NCBI GenBank assembly: GCA_016185205.1
Contig: JACPOA010000112.1
Span: 62,001-126,000 of the forward strand
Source of the DNA: Hyphomicrobiales bacterium
GTDB taxonomy: Bacteria; Pseudomonadota; Alphaproteobacteria; Rhizobiales; Xanthobacteraceae
Direction: 5' to 3'
DNA length: 64,000 bases
Shown: positions 44,250 through 52,015 of the stretch, one piece after another
Position numbering within the stretch: the stretch's first letter is position 1
How the letters are laid out: the number at the start of each line of letters is the position of its first letter
Program-made: the position numbers and the translations under genes
Notes under the pieces: model-generated
Seen by the model: only the letters and a program-made list of their open reading frames with translations
Database searches by the model: none
What the model was told of the DNA's origin: nothing

Positions 44250-45434
44250 ATGCCAGATGTCGCCGCCGTCATTGTCGCCGCAGGGCGGGGAACCCGCGCC
44301 ACGGGCGGCGATCTGCCCAAGCAATTCCGGCGGATCGGCGGCGAAACCCTGCTGCGCCGGACGCTGGTAACGTTCGTAGAACACCGGAACGTCGGCCGCG
44401 TACAGCCGGTGATCCACCCCGAGGATGTCGCGCGCTTTCAAAGCTCGGCGGCCGGCATCGAGACCTTGCTGCCGGTCTATGGCGGCGCCACGCGGCAAGC
44501 CTCGGTGCGCGCCGGCCTCGAAGCGCTGAGCACGCGGGCGCCCGACATCGTGCTGATCCACGACGCGGCGCGACCGTTCGCCAGCGCCGAGCTGGTGGCG
44601 CGCACGATCGCCGCCACCGCCGCGACCGGCGCCGCGATCCCTGCGCTCACCGTGACCGACACGGTCAAGAGCGTCGACCGCGACGGTTTCGTCGACCAGA
44701 CGCTCGACCGCAATACGTTGCGGCTGGTGCAGACGCCGCAAGGCTTCGATTTCGCCGCGCTGCTCGCCGCCCATCGCCGCGCCGCGGCGCAAGGCCGCGA
44801 CGACTTCACCGACGACGCCGCGCTCGCCGAATGGGCCGGCATGAAAGTCGCGGTGTTTGCCGGCGAGCCCGGCAACATCAAGATCACCAATACGGAAGAT
44901 TTCGCGCGTGCCGAGGCGATGCAGTTCGCCGCCCTCGGTGACGTGCGCACCGGCACCGGCATCGATGTGCATGCCTTCGGGCAAAGTACGGATTTTGGCG
45001 ACCACGTCACGCTCGGCGGCATCCGCATCCCGCACCCGCAGGCGCTCACCGGCCATTCCGACGCCGACGTGGCGCTGCATGCGCTCACCGACGCCATTCT
45101 CGGCGCGCTGGCCGAGGGCGACATCGGCGCGCATTTTCCGCCCAGCGATGCGCAATGGCGCGGCGCTTCGTCCGACCGCTTTCTGAAGTTCGCAATTGAG
45201 CGCGTGACCACGCGCGGCGGCCGCATCGCGCATCTCGATCTCACCATCGTGTGCGAGGCGCCGCGCATCGGGCCGCAGCGCGACGCCATGCGCGCGCGCA
45301 TCGCCGAGATTGCCGGCATCGATGTGAGTCGCGTGGCGGTGAAGGCGACCACCAGCGAGAAGCTCGGCTTCACCGGCCGCGGCGAAGGCATCGCGGCCTA
45401 TGCCACCGCGACGGTGCGGCTGCCGTGGAGCTGA
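44250..45434 (+). CDS. ispDF: Bifunctional IspD/IspF (MEP pathway isoprenoid synthesis)
   Basis: A 394-residue fusion of two enzymes. IspD (about 1-225) has [20 protein letters not shown] and HDAARPFAS and makes CDP-methylerythritol. IspF (about 232-394) has [12 protein letters not shown] with metal-binding Asp/His, [18 protein letters not shown] and GDIGAHFPP, and makes the cyclic diphosphate. IspDF fusion is typical of alphaproteobacteria. ATG at 44250 matches the usual IspD N-terminus; longer in-frame reading is non-coding. cinA follows four bases after the stop. Confidence 0.96.
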   Translation: MPDVAAVIVAAGRGTRATGGDLPKQFRRIGGETLLRRTLVTFVEHRNVGRVQPVIHPEDVARFQSSAAGIETLLPVYGGATRQASVRAGLEALSTRAPDIVLIHDAARPFASAELVARTIAATAATGAAIPALTVTDTVKSVDRDGFVDQTLDRNTLRLVQTPQGFDFAALLAAHRRAAAQGRDDFTDDAALAEWAGMKVAVFAGEPGNIKITNTEDFARAEAMQFAALGDVRTGTGIDVHAFGQSTDFGDHVTLGGIRIPHPQALTGHSDADVALHALTDAILGALAEGDIGAHFPPSDAQWRGASSDRFLKFAIERVTTRGGRIAHLDLTIVCEAPRIGPQRDAMRARIAEIAGIDVSRVAVKATTSEKLGFTGRGEGIAAYATATVRLPWS

Positions 45435-45438
45435 CCCG

Positions 45439-45963
45439 ATGCTCGATAAGGAAATGATCGAGGCGGCCAATGCGCTGCTCGAACTGTGCAAGCGCAAAGA
45501 GCTGACGCTGGCGACCGCGGAGTCCTGCACCGGCGGGCTGGTGGCGGCGACGCTGAGCGAAATTCCCGGCTCGTCGCTGGTGCTCGACCGCGGCTTCGTC
45601 ACCTATTCGAACACGGCCAAGCAGCAGATGCTGGGCGTGACGCCCGCCACCATCGACGTCTATGGCGCGGTCAGCCGCGAATGCGCCGAGGAAATGGCCA
45701 AAGGCGCGCTCGCTCATGCCTCGGTCGATCTCGCCGTGTCGATCACCGGCATCGCCGGGCCGACCGGCGCGGTGCCCGGCAAGCCGATCGGCCTGGTGTT
45801 TTTCTGCGCCGCCTCGCGCAGCGGGCGCACGATCACGCATGACCGAAAATATGGCGATATCGGCCGCGCCAAGGTGCGGCGCGAATCCGTGCTGCAGGCG
45901 CTGGCTATGCTGCAGGAACTGGCGGAAAAAGAAGAACCGGCACCGCCGGCGGGCACGAATTAG
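45439..45963 (+). CDS. CinA-family nicotinamide-nucleotide amidohydrolase (PncC type)
   Basis: A 174-residue stand-alone CinA C-terminal domain. The catalytic serine lies in ATAESCTGGLVAATL (about 25-39), then GFVTYSNTAKQQMLGV and SITGIAGPTGAVPGKPIGLV. PncC converts nicotinamide mononucleotide to nicotinate mononucleotide for NAD recycling. The N-terminal competence-type domain of full CinA is absent. It is likely coupled to ispDF. Its stop lies in a hairpin with that of the convergent gene. Confidence 0.9.
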   Translation: MLDKEMIEAANALLELCKRKELTLATAESCTGGLVAATLSEIPGSSLVLDRGFVTYSNTAKQQMLGVTPATIDVYGAVSRECAEEMAKGALAHASVDLAVSITGIAGPTGAVPGKPIGLVFFCAASRSGRTITHDRKYGDIGRAKVRRESVLQALAMLQELAEKEEPAPPAGTN

Positions 45964-45992
45964 ATCGGCCGCGATCCAATTGGCGCGATCTA
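45961..45992. terminator. Hairpin containing both stop codons of convergent genes
   Basis: TAGATCG (45961-45967) and CGATCTA (45986-45992) are inverted copies; each begins with the TAG stop of one of the two converging genes. The loop contains a shorter CCAATTGG palindrome. No T-tract follows, so it is a weak candidate for termination on both strands. Confidence 0.35.
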
Positions 45993-46451
45993 ACCCATCT
46001 TCCGCCCATACACCTTATCGGCGCGCTGCTCGAACGCCACGGCGAATTTGCGGAACGCGGTGTCGAACATCGCCCCCATCAGCAGCGCCAGCGTGCGGCT
46101 GCGGAATTCATAGTCGATGAAGAATTCGACCTCGCAGGCGTTCTCAGCCGTTGGGCGAAACGTCCAACGGTTCTGCAACCGGCTGAACGGGCCATTGAGA
46201 TATTCCACCAGGATTTTTGAATGTGGCCGGTCGAGCGTGACGCGGCTGGTGAAGGTCTCGCTGATGATCTTGTAAGCGACCGTCATGTCGGCGACCAGCA
46301 CGGTGACGCCCTCGCCCTTGTCCGCGCGGCTCTTGACGCGTAGCGCGCTGCACAGCGGCACGAACAGCGGATATTTGTCGACGTCGGCCACCAGTTCGAA
46401 CATGTCCGAGGCGGCGTGGCGGACGCGGCGCTTGGAGGAGAATTGCGGCAT
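45990..46451 (-). CDS. COQ10/RatA-like START-domain protein
   Basis: A 153-residue SRPBCC/START protein of the polyketide-cyclase-like COQ10 family. It opens MPQFSSKRRVRHAASDMFELVADVDKYPLFVPLC, a clear family match, and contains FTSRVTLDRP and NRWTFRP. Mitochondrial COQ10 binds ubiquinone and is needed for respiration; E. coli RatA was described as a ribosome-association toxin. In alphaproteobacteria the gene sits beside lipA, as here (three-base gap), favouring a quinone role. The toxin label is not supported by context. Confidence 0.88.
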   Translation of the reverse strand: MPQFSSKRRVRHAASDMFELVADVDKYPLFVPLCSALRVKSRADKGEGVTVLVADMTVAYKIISETFTSRVTLDRPHSKILVEYLNGPFSRLQNRWTFRPTAENACEVEFFIDYEFRSRTLALLMGAMFDTAFRKFAVAFEQRADKVYGRKMG

Positions 46452-46454
46452 CGA

Positions 46455-47402
46455 TCAGCGGGCGCTTTGCCGCGCCGCCTTCAGCCGTGCGAAGTCTTCG
46501 CCGGCATGATGCGAGGAGCGCGTCAGCGGCGAGGCCGCCACCATCAGGAAGCCCTTGGCATAGGCGATGGTCTTGAGCGCCTCGAACTCGTCCGGCGGCG
46601 CGAAGCGCATGACTTGCGTGTGCTTGCGGGTTGGTTGCAGATATTGCCCCAGCGTGAGGAAATCAACATTGGCCGAGCGCAGATCGTCCATCACCTGCAG
46701 CACTTCGTTGCGCTCTTCGCCAAGGCCCAGCATGATTCCCGACTTGGTGAACATCGCCGGATCGATTTCCTTCACCTGCTGCAACAGCCGCAGCGAATGG
46801 AAATAGCGCGCGCCCGGCCGCACGGTGAGATAAAGCGACGGCACGGTTTCCAGATTGTGGTTGAACACGTCGGGCTTGGCCGCGACCACGATTTCGAGCG
46901 CGCCGTCCTTGCGCAGGAAATCGGGCGTCAGCACCTCGATGGTGGTTTGCGGACAGCGCGCGCGGATGGCGCGGATGGTGTCGGCGAAATGCTGCGCGCC
47001 GCCGTCGGCGAGATCGTCGCGATCGACCGAGGTGACCACGATGTGGGCTAAGCCCAGCTTGGCGGTGGCTTCGCCGACATGCACGGGCTCGTGCGGATCG
47101 AGCGCGCCCGGCAGTCCGGTTTTGACATTGCAGAAGGCGCAGGCGCGCGTGCAGGTGTCGCCCATGATCATGAAGGTGGCGTGCTTCTTCTCCCAGCACT
47201 CGCCGATATTCGGGCAGCCGGCCTCCTCGCACACGGTGTGCAGGCCGTTGGCGCGCATGATGGCGTGCGTCTCGTTATAGCCGGCCGACACCGGCGCCTT
47301 GACGCGAATCCAGTCGGGCTTCTTCGCCAAGGGCGAATCCGGCCGGTGCGCCTTTTCCGGGTGGCGCGGACGCGGGGTGTTGAGGTCGAGGACGACCGGC
47401 AT
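46455..47402 (-). CDS. lipA: Lipoyl synthase
   Basis: A 315-residue radical-SAM enzyme that inserts two sulfurs into octanoylated lipoyl domains. The auxiliary-cluster cysteines are in [16 protein letters not shown] (C-x4-C-x5-C), the SAM cluster in [10 protein letters not shown] (C-x3-C-x2-C), and the C-terminal RSSHHAGE carries the serine that ligates the auxiliary cluster. Its substrates are presumably PdhB and PdhC encoded 6-8 kb away. ATG at 47402; the coq10-like gene follows. Confidence 0.96.
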   Translation of the reverse strand: MPVVLDLNTPRPRHPEKAHRPDSPLAKKPDWIRVKAPVSAGYNETHAIMRANGLHTVCEEAGCPNIGECWEKKHATFMIMGDTCTRACAFCNVKTGLPGALDPHEPVHVGEATAKLGLAHIVVTSVDRDDLADGGAQHFADTIRAIRARCPQTTIEVLTPDFLRKDGALEIVVAAKPDVFNHNLETVPSLYLTVRPGARYFHSLRLLQQVKEIDPAMFTKSGIMLGLGEERNEVLQVMDDLRSANVDFLTLGQYLQPTRKHTQVMRFAPPDEFEALKTIAYAKGFLMVAASPLTRSSHHAGEDFARLKAARQSAR

Positions 47403-47460
47403 GGCTGTTACTTACGGCGGCGGCTGCGCCTCCGCAAGACAGCCATGCGGCGCGGTCGCA

Positions 47461-47703
47461 TCAGGCCCGTCTTATCGCCCGCCAGATCAGCAGAAACACG
47501 ATGGCGCCGATGGTGGCGGTGATCAGGTTGCCCCAGAAATCAGGTATGACGTGCAAGTTAAGCTTCTCAAACAGGAAGCCACCGAGGATGGCGCCGACCA
47601 GGCCGACCGCGAGATTGCCGAAAATGCCGCCGCGGCCACCCAGGATGACATGCGCGAGCCAGCCGGCGATCAGGCCGATGAAGATCCAGGCGATGATGCC
47701 CAT
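47461..47703 (-). CDS. GlsB/YeaQ/YmgE-family small membrane protein
   Basis: An 80-residue protein with three glycine-rich hydrophobic spans: MGIIAWIFIGLIAGWLAHVI, GGIFGNLAVGLVGAILGGFL and WGNLITATIGAIVFLLIW. These match the transglycosylase-associated (YeaQ/YmgE) family, often stress-induced; molecular role unknown. GGAGGGCACC precedes the ATG at 47703. It follows cysK after ten bases on the same strand. Confidence 0.9.
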   Translation of the reverse strand: MGIIAWIFIGLIAGWLAHVILGGRGGIFGNLAVGLVGAILGGFLFEKLNLHVIPDFWGNLITATIGAIVFLLIWRAIRRA

Positions 47704-47713
47704 GGTGCCCTCC

Positions 47714-48769
47714 TCACGTCGCCTTCGGCGGCAGCCGATTGCCCGGCGTCGAAGCGGAAATCTTCAGTTCGTCCTCGGTCATGTCGGCGCCGATATCGCC
47801 GAACAGCGGCGTCGACAGGTAACGCTCGCCGGTGTCGGGCAGCATGGCGAGAATGGTCGAACCGGGCGCCGCAGCCTTGGCAATTTCCAAAGCGCCGGCG
47901 AAGGTCGCACCGGCGGTGATGCCGACGAAGATGCCTTCCTGCTGCGCCAGCGCCTTGGCGTATTTCATCGCCTCGGGCGCGGCCACGGTGAGGATGCGAT
48001 CGATCACCTTCATGTCGACCGCGTCGCCGGTGATCTTCGGGATGAAGTCGGGGCTCCAGCCCTGCATCGGGTGCGGCTTGAACGCCGGATTGGGCTTGGC
48101 CGGCGAGCCGTCCGCATTGCGCTCCTGCTTCTCGCCGCTGGTGAGCATCGGCGCATCGGCCGGCTCGCAGACGATGATCTTGGTGTCGGGCATTTCCTTC
48201 TTGAGTACGCGCGCGACGCCCTTGAGCGTACCGCCGGTGCCGAAGCCGGTGACCCAGTAATCGAGCTTCTCGCCTTTGAAGTCGTCGACGATCTCGCGCG
48301 CGGTGGTGCGCGAATGCATATCCGGATTGGCCTCGTTCTCGAACTGGCGGGTGTAGAACCAGCCATGCGTCTTGGCGAGCTCGATCGCCTTGTTGACCAT
48401 GCCGAAGGCGCGCTCGGCGCCGGGCGTGAGCACCACCTTGGCACCGAGGAAGCGCATCAGTTTGCGGCGCTCGACCGAGAAGGTCTCGGCCATGGTCAGC
48501 ACCAGCGGATAGCCCTTTTGCGCGCACACCATGGCGAGCCCGATGCCGGTATTGCCGGAGGTCGCCTCGACCACGGTCTGGCCCGGCTTGAGCTCGCCGG
48601 ATTTCTCCGCCGCCTCGATGATGCCGAGCGCGAGGCGATCCTTGACCGAGCCGAGCGGATTAAACGCCTCGATCTTGACGAACAGATTGATGCCCTTTGG
48701 GCCCAACTTGTTGATGCGCACCACCGGCGTGTTGCCGACCGTACCCAGGATATTTTCGAACTTCGCCAT
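47714..48769 (-). CDS. cysK: Cysteine synthase A (O-acetylserine sulfhydrylase)
   Basis: A 351-residue PLP enzyme. The PLP lysine is Lys43 in NPLGSVKDRLALG; the substrate loop is TSGNTGIGLAMVCAQKGYP; the phosphate loop is TGFGTGGTLKGVARVL. It makes cysteine from O-acetylserine and sulfide. An insertion around GEKQERNADGSPAKPNP (about 208-224) and a C-terminal tail make it longer than the common 310-330 residues. MAKFENILGT at 48769 is taken as the start; earlier in-frame sequence belongs to the upstream repeat. Confidence 0.93.
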   Translation of the reverse strand: MAKFENILGTVGNTPVVRINKLGPKGINLFVKIEAFNPLGSVKDRLALGIIEAAEKSGELKPGQTVVEATSGNTGIGLAMVCAQKGYPLVLTMAETFSVERRKLMRFLGAKVVLTPGAERAFGMVNKAIELAKTHGWFYTRQFENEANPDMHSRTTAREIVDDFKGEKLDYWVTGFGTGGTLKGVARVLKKEMPDTKIIVCEPADAPMLTSGEKQERNADGSPAKPNPAFKPHPMQGWSPDFIPKITGDAVDMKVIDRILTVAAPEAMKYAKALAQQEGIFVGITAGATFAGALEIAKAAAPGSTILAMLPDTGERYLSTPLFGDIGADMTEDELKISASTPGNRLPPKAT

Positions 48770-48787
48770 TGCGTCACTCCCGTTGCA

Positions 48788-48871
48788 CGTCATGGCCGGG
48801 CTTGTCCGGCCATCCACGCCTTTACGTCAGAAAGCAAGGCGTGGATGCCCGGCATAAAGCCGGGCATGACG
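48788..48871. repeat. Palindromic intergenic repeat
   Basis: The outer ends CGTCATGGCCGGGC and GCCGGGCATGACG, and perfect inner arms CATCCACGCCTT (48811-48822) and AAGGCGTGGATG (48836-48847), give a long two-part hairpin. Same family as 21676 and 27865. It lies between lpd and cysK. Confidence 0.85.
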
Positions 48872-48878
48872 ATGATGG

Positions 48879-50297
48879 TTACATATTCAACACGCGTCCA
48901 TAAGCATCGAGCACCGCTTCCTTCATCATCTCCGATAGCGTCGGATGCGGGAAGATCGTGTGCATGAGTTCTTCTTCGGTCGTTTCCAGGTTCATGGCAA
49001 CCACATAGCCCTGGATCAATTCGGTCACTTCGGCGCCAACCATGTGGGCGCCCAGCAGCTGCCCGCTCTTCTTGTCGAAGATCACCTTCACTAAGCCCTG
49101 ATCTTCGCCCAGCGCAATGGCCTTGCCGTTGCCGACGAAAGGAAAGCGCCCGACGCGGATGTCGATCTTTTTCTCCTTGGCGGCCTGTTCGGTGAGGCCG
49201 ACGGAGGCGATCTGCGGCGCGCAATAGGTGCAGCCGGGGATCATCAGTTTGTTCATCGGGTGCGGATGCAGGCCCTTGATCGCCTCGACGCAGACCACGC
49301 CCTCGTGCTCGGCCTTGTGCGCGAGCATCGGCGGACCGGCGACGTCGCCGATGGCATAGATGCCCGGCACATTGGTCTTGCCATAGCCGTCGATCACCAC
49401 GCAGCCGCGCTCGGTTTTCACGCCGAGCTTTTCCAGCCCGAGGTTTTCGATATTGCCGGTGACGCCGACCGCCGAGATGACGCGCTCGGCGGTGATCTGT
49501 TGCGTCTTGCCACCTTCCTCGATCGTCGCCGTGACGCTGTCGGCTTTCTTGTCGAGCTTGGTCACCTTCGCATTAGTGAGAATTTTAATGCCCTGCTTCT
49601 CGAAACTCTTGCGCGCGAAAGTCTGGATCTCGTGATCCTCGACCGGGAGGATTTGCGGCAACACCTCGACCACGGTTACCTCGGCGCCCATGGTGCGGTA
49701 GAACGAGGCGAACTCGATGCCGATGGCGCCGGAGCCGATCACCAGCAGCGACTTCGGAATGCTGGGCGGCACCATGGCCTCGAAATAGGTCCACACCAGT
49801 TTCTTGTCGGGCTCCAGCCCAGGCAGCACGCGCGGCCGCGCGCCGGTGGCGACGATGATGTGCTTGGCTTGATACGAGCCGGGGCCGAGCGCGCCTTTCG
49901 GCGCCTCGCTCTTGCCGGCCTTCACCGTGACCTTGCCGGGCGCGTCGATATTCGCCTCGCCCCAGATCACCTGCACCTTGTTCTTCTTGAACAGGAAGGC
50001 GATGCCGTCGGCGAGCCGCTTAGCGACGCCGCGCGAGCGCTTGACGATGGCGCCTGCGTCGAAGCCGACATTGTCGGCCTTCAGGCCGTAGTCCTTGGCG
50101 TGCTGCAAATAATGAAAAATCTCGGCCGAGCGCAGCAGCGCTTTCGTCGGGATGCACCCCCAATTGGTGCAGATGCCACCAAGATAGTCGCGTTCGACCA
50201 CCGCCGTCTTGAAGCCGAGCTGCGCCGCGCGGATGGCGGTGACATAGCCGCCGGGGCCGGAGCCGATGATCAGGACGTCGAAGGAAGTTTCCGCCAC
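48879..50297 (-). CDS. lpd: Dihydrolipoyl dehydrogenase (E3 of pyruvate dehydrogenase)
   Basis: A 472-residue flavoprotein disulfide reductase. The FAD site is VLIIGSGPGGYVTAIRAAQLG (about 7-27), the redox-active disulfide is in GGICTNWGCIPTK, the NAD site is LVIGSGAIGIEFASF, and the C-terminal HPHPTLSEMMKEA holds the His-Glu pair. It reoxidises the lipoyl groups of PdhB and PdhC. The start is GTG at 50297 with GGAGAGG just upstream. It has no lipoyl domain of its own. A cupin gene and a Bug gene separate it from pdhC. Confidence 0.95.
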   Translation of the reverse strand: MAETSFDVLIIGSGPGGYVTAIRAAQLGFKTAVVERDYLGGICTNWGCIPTKALLRSAEIFHYLQHAKDYGLKADNVGFDAGAIVKRSRGVAKRLADGIAFLFKKNKVQVIWGEANIDAPGKVTVKAGKSEAPKGALGPGSYQAKHIIVATGARPRVLPGLEPDKKLVWTYFEAMVPPSIPKSLLVIGSGAIGIEFASFYRTMGAEVTVVEVLPQILPVEDHEIQTFARKSFEKQGIKILTNAKVTKLDKKADSVTATIEEGGKTQQITAERVISAVGVTGNIENLGLEKLGVKTERGCVVIDGYGKTNVPGIYAIGDVAGPPMLAHKAEHEGVVCVEAIKGLHPHPMNKLMIPGCTYCAPQIASVGLTEQAAKEKKIDIRVGRFPFVGNGKAIALGEDQGLVKVIFDKKSGQLLGAHMVGAEVTELIQGYVVAMNLETTEEELMHTIFPHPTLSEMMKEAVLDAYGRVLNM

Positions 50298-50448
50298 GCG
50301 CCTCTCCACTTGAACCGGGTCGCAAGACCCCTCGTCTCCCACAGGGGCCAGCGCCGATCAAGTCGGTGCGGGGGACGCCCAAGCCCGCTGTACGTAGCCG
50401 AATTCCGGCATCTAATCCGTCCAAAGATAACGCTGGAGGGAGGCTAAC

Positions 50449-50574
50449 ATGCTCTTTTCTTTTGCCCGGCTAGCAGCGAGTTTCGCGGGCGTTATGATGG
50501 TAGTGCAAGCCGCAGCCGCCGGCCGCGCTACAGCGTCTTGGTCGCCGGATAGCCGGGCGCCACGATATTCTTGA
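50449..50574 (+). pseudogene. Possible remnant of a secreted-protein gene (signal peptide only)
   Basis: ATG at 50449 has a strong ribosome site (GGAGGGAGG, five bases upstream) and encodes a signal-peptide-like start, MLFSFARLAASFAGVMMVV followed by QAAAAG. It then runs 16 codons into the 3' end of the opposite-strand cupin gene and stops at 50574. A good start without a body suggests a truncated gene or an unusual 41-residue secreted peptide. The rest of 50298-50448 shows no gene. Confidence 0.25.
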
Positions 50575-50872
50575 AACTGATGGCCACCGTGTCCTCGATG
50601 GCGAGCGCGCCGTGCAGCACGTTCGAGGGGTGATAGCTGACTTCGCCGGGGCCGATCTCGTAGATCTCATCCCCGACCGTCATGCGCATGCGGCCGCTCA
50701 CCACGTAGATCGCCTGCTCCTCCGGATGCTGGTGCGGGCGCGCGCTGTCGCCCTTGCGCCAGTTCATCTGCATGACCTCGATCGATTTGCCGCGCACCAC
50801 CGGCCCGCGCGCGTCGGAATGCAGCGGTGTGACCAGATGGTCCTTGTCGGTATCAAGAGTTACGCGGGGCAT
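50528..50872 (-). CDS. Cupin-domain protein
   Basis: A 114-residue single-domain cupin. Motif 1 is RPHQHPEEQAIYVVSGRMRM with the metal-binding HxHx4E set; motif 2 is PGEVSYHPSNVLHGA with the last His. Such proteins range from sensors to dioxygenases or isomerases, so no reaction is assigned. AAGGAGG six bases before the ATG at 50872 fixes the start. It sits in the pdh cluster beside the Bug gene; a 22-bp copy of the pdhC 3' end lies 32 bases upstream. Confidence 0.8.
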   Translation of the reverse strand: MPRVTLDTDKDHLVTPLHSDARGPVVRGKSIEVMQMNWRKGDSARPHQHPEEQAIYVVSGRMRMTVGDEIYEIGPGEVSYHPSNVLHGALAIEDTVAISFKNIVAPGYPATKTL

Positions 50873-50903
50873 GCGGGCCTCCTTCCCAATCGCGGCGATC
50901 AAG

Positions 50904-50925
50904 CCACCATCATCACCGGATTTTC
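50904..50925. repeat. 22-bp copy of the pdhC 3' end
   Basis: Identical over 22 bases to 52021-52042, the last coding bases of pdhC. On the minus strand it reads GAAAATCCGGTGATGATGGT..., that is ENPVMMV followed here by an Ala codon and TGA. The two copies flank the Bug gene. Confidence 0.85.
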
Positions 50926-50936
50926 TGCCTCACGTT

Positions 50937-51947
50937 TCATTGCACGATGAGCTTGAGCTCCTCGACCACCGGCCTGACCTTTGACACCTGCTCACGCAGC
51001 ATCGTGCGCATCTCGGCCTGCGTGGAGCCTGCGGGCTCCGCGCCGACTTCTTCCATGCGCTGACGGGCAGCGGGATGCTTGGCGGCGAGCGCGATCTGCT
51101 CACCTAGCCGCGCAACGATCGGCTCCGGCGTCCCTGCCGGTGCGAAGAAGCCGTTCCAGCCTTGGATCTCGAGATTGGGGAAGCCAAGCTCGCGCACCGT
51201 CGGCACATCCGGCAGCGCCGCCGAACGTTTCACGCTCAGCACCGCCATGGGGCGCAGCGCGCCGGAGCGCGCGTGCTGCAATGAGCTGGACAACTGATCC
51301 CCGCCGAACTGAATGCGCCCGGACATCAATTCGAGCACCAACGGGGCCGCGCCGCGGAACGGGACGTGATCCATCTTAATGTTGGTGTCGCGCTTGAGAA
51401 CTTCGCCAATATAATTCATCACGCTGCCGGGCCCGGTCGAACCGTAGAACAGCGGATCCTTCGCACTCCGCGCATAGGCGACAAATTCCTTCAAGTCCTT
51501 GACCGGCACCGACGGATGCGCGAGCAGCAGCATCGGTACATAGGCGCCGACCGAGATCGGGATGAAGTCCTTCTCAATGTCGTGGCGCGATCGTCCGACA
51601 TATTGCAGCGACGACGTCGTTGTTGAGAATGTGAGATTGTGGAACAGCAGCGTGTATCCGTCGGGGGCGGCCTTGGCGACCTGATCGGCGCCGAGCGATC
51701 CGCCGGCGCCGCCGACATTCTCGACCACGAAGGTCTGCCCCATACTCTCGCTCAGGCGCTGCGCGAACAGGCGCGCCAACATATCCGTCGTGGCGCCGGC
51801 CGGGAACGGCACGACGATGCGGACGGTGCGATTGGGATAGTTCTGCGCCAGCGATGGCGCGGTCGAGCAGGCGCAAATTGCCAGTGCCGTCGCGGCAACC
51901 GCAACAGCGCGGCGCGTCGAACGCAAGTTGAATGTTCCGATGGTCAT
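50937..51947 (-). CDS. Bug/TctC-family substrate-binding protein inserted in the pdh cluster
   Basis: A 336-residue periplasmic receptor. A long signal region (about 1-35, with AICACSTAPSLAQ) precedes YPNRTVRIVVPFPAGATTDM, KAAPDGYTLLF and YGSTGPGSVMNY, all Bug-family features. It lies between pdhC and lpd, where no transport gene is expected, and is bounded by two copies of the pdhC 3' end (50904-50925 and 52021-52042). No TctA/TctB partners are nearby. Ligand unknown; GGGGGCGACG lies ahead of the ATG at 51947. Confidence 0.88.
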   Translation of the reverse strand: MTIGTFNLRSTRRAVAVAATALAICACSTAPSLAQNYPNRTVRIVVPFPAGATTDMLARLFAQRLSESMGQTFVVENVGGAGGSLGADQVAKAAPDGYTLLFHNLTFSTTTSSLQYVGRSRHDIEKDFIPISVGAYVPMLLLAHPSVPVKDLKEFVAYARSAKDPLFYGSTGPGSVMNYIGEVLKRDTNIKMDHVPFRGAAPLVLELMSGRIQFGGDQLSSSLQHARSGALRPMAVLSVKRSAALPDVPTVRELGFPNLEIQGWNGFFAPAGTPEPIVARLGEQIALAAKHPAARQRMEEVGAEPAGSTQAEMRTMLREQVSKVRPVVEELKLIVQ

Positions 51948-52015
51948 CGTCGCCCCCTGTGTTTGCCCTGTTATGCAGGGCGCCTATCTCTCCGCTTCGT
52001 TGGCGGTGATATCGC

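Noticed and set aside
45990-46451. RatA toxin as part of a toxin-antitoxin pair
   Set aside because: There is no RatB-like partner and the gene sits beside lipA, as the COQ10-like quinone protein does in other alphaproteobacteria.
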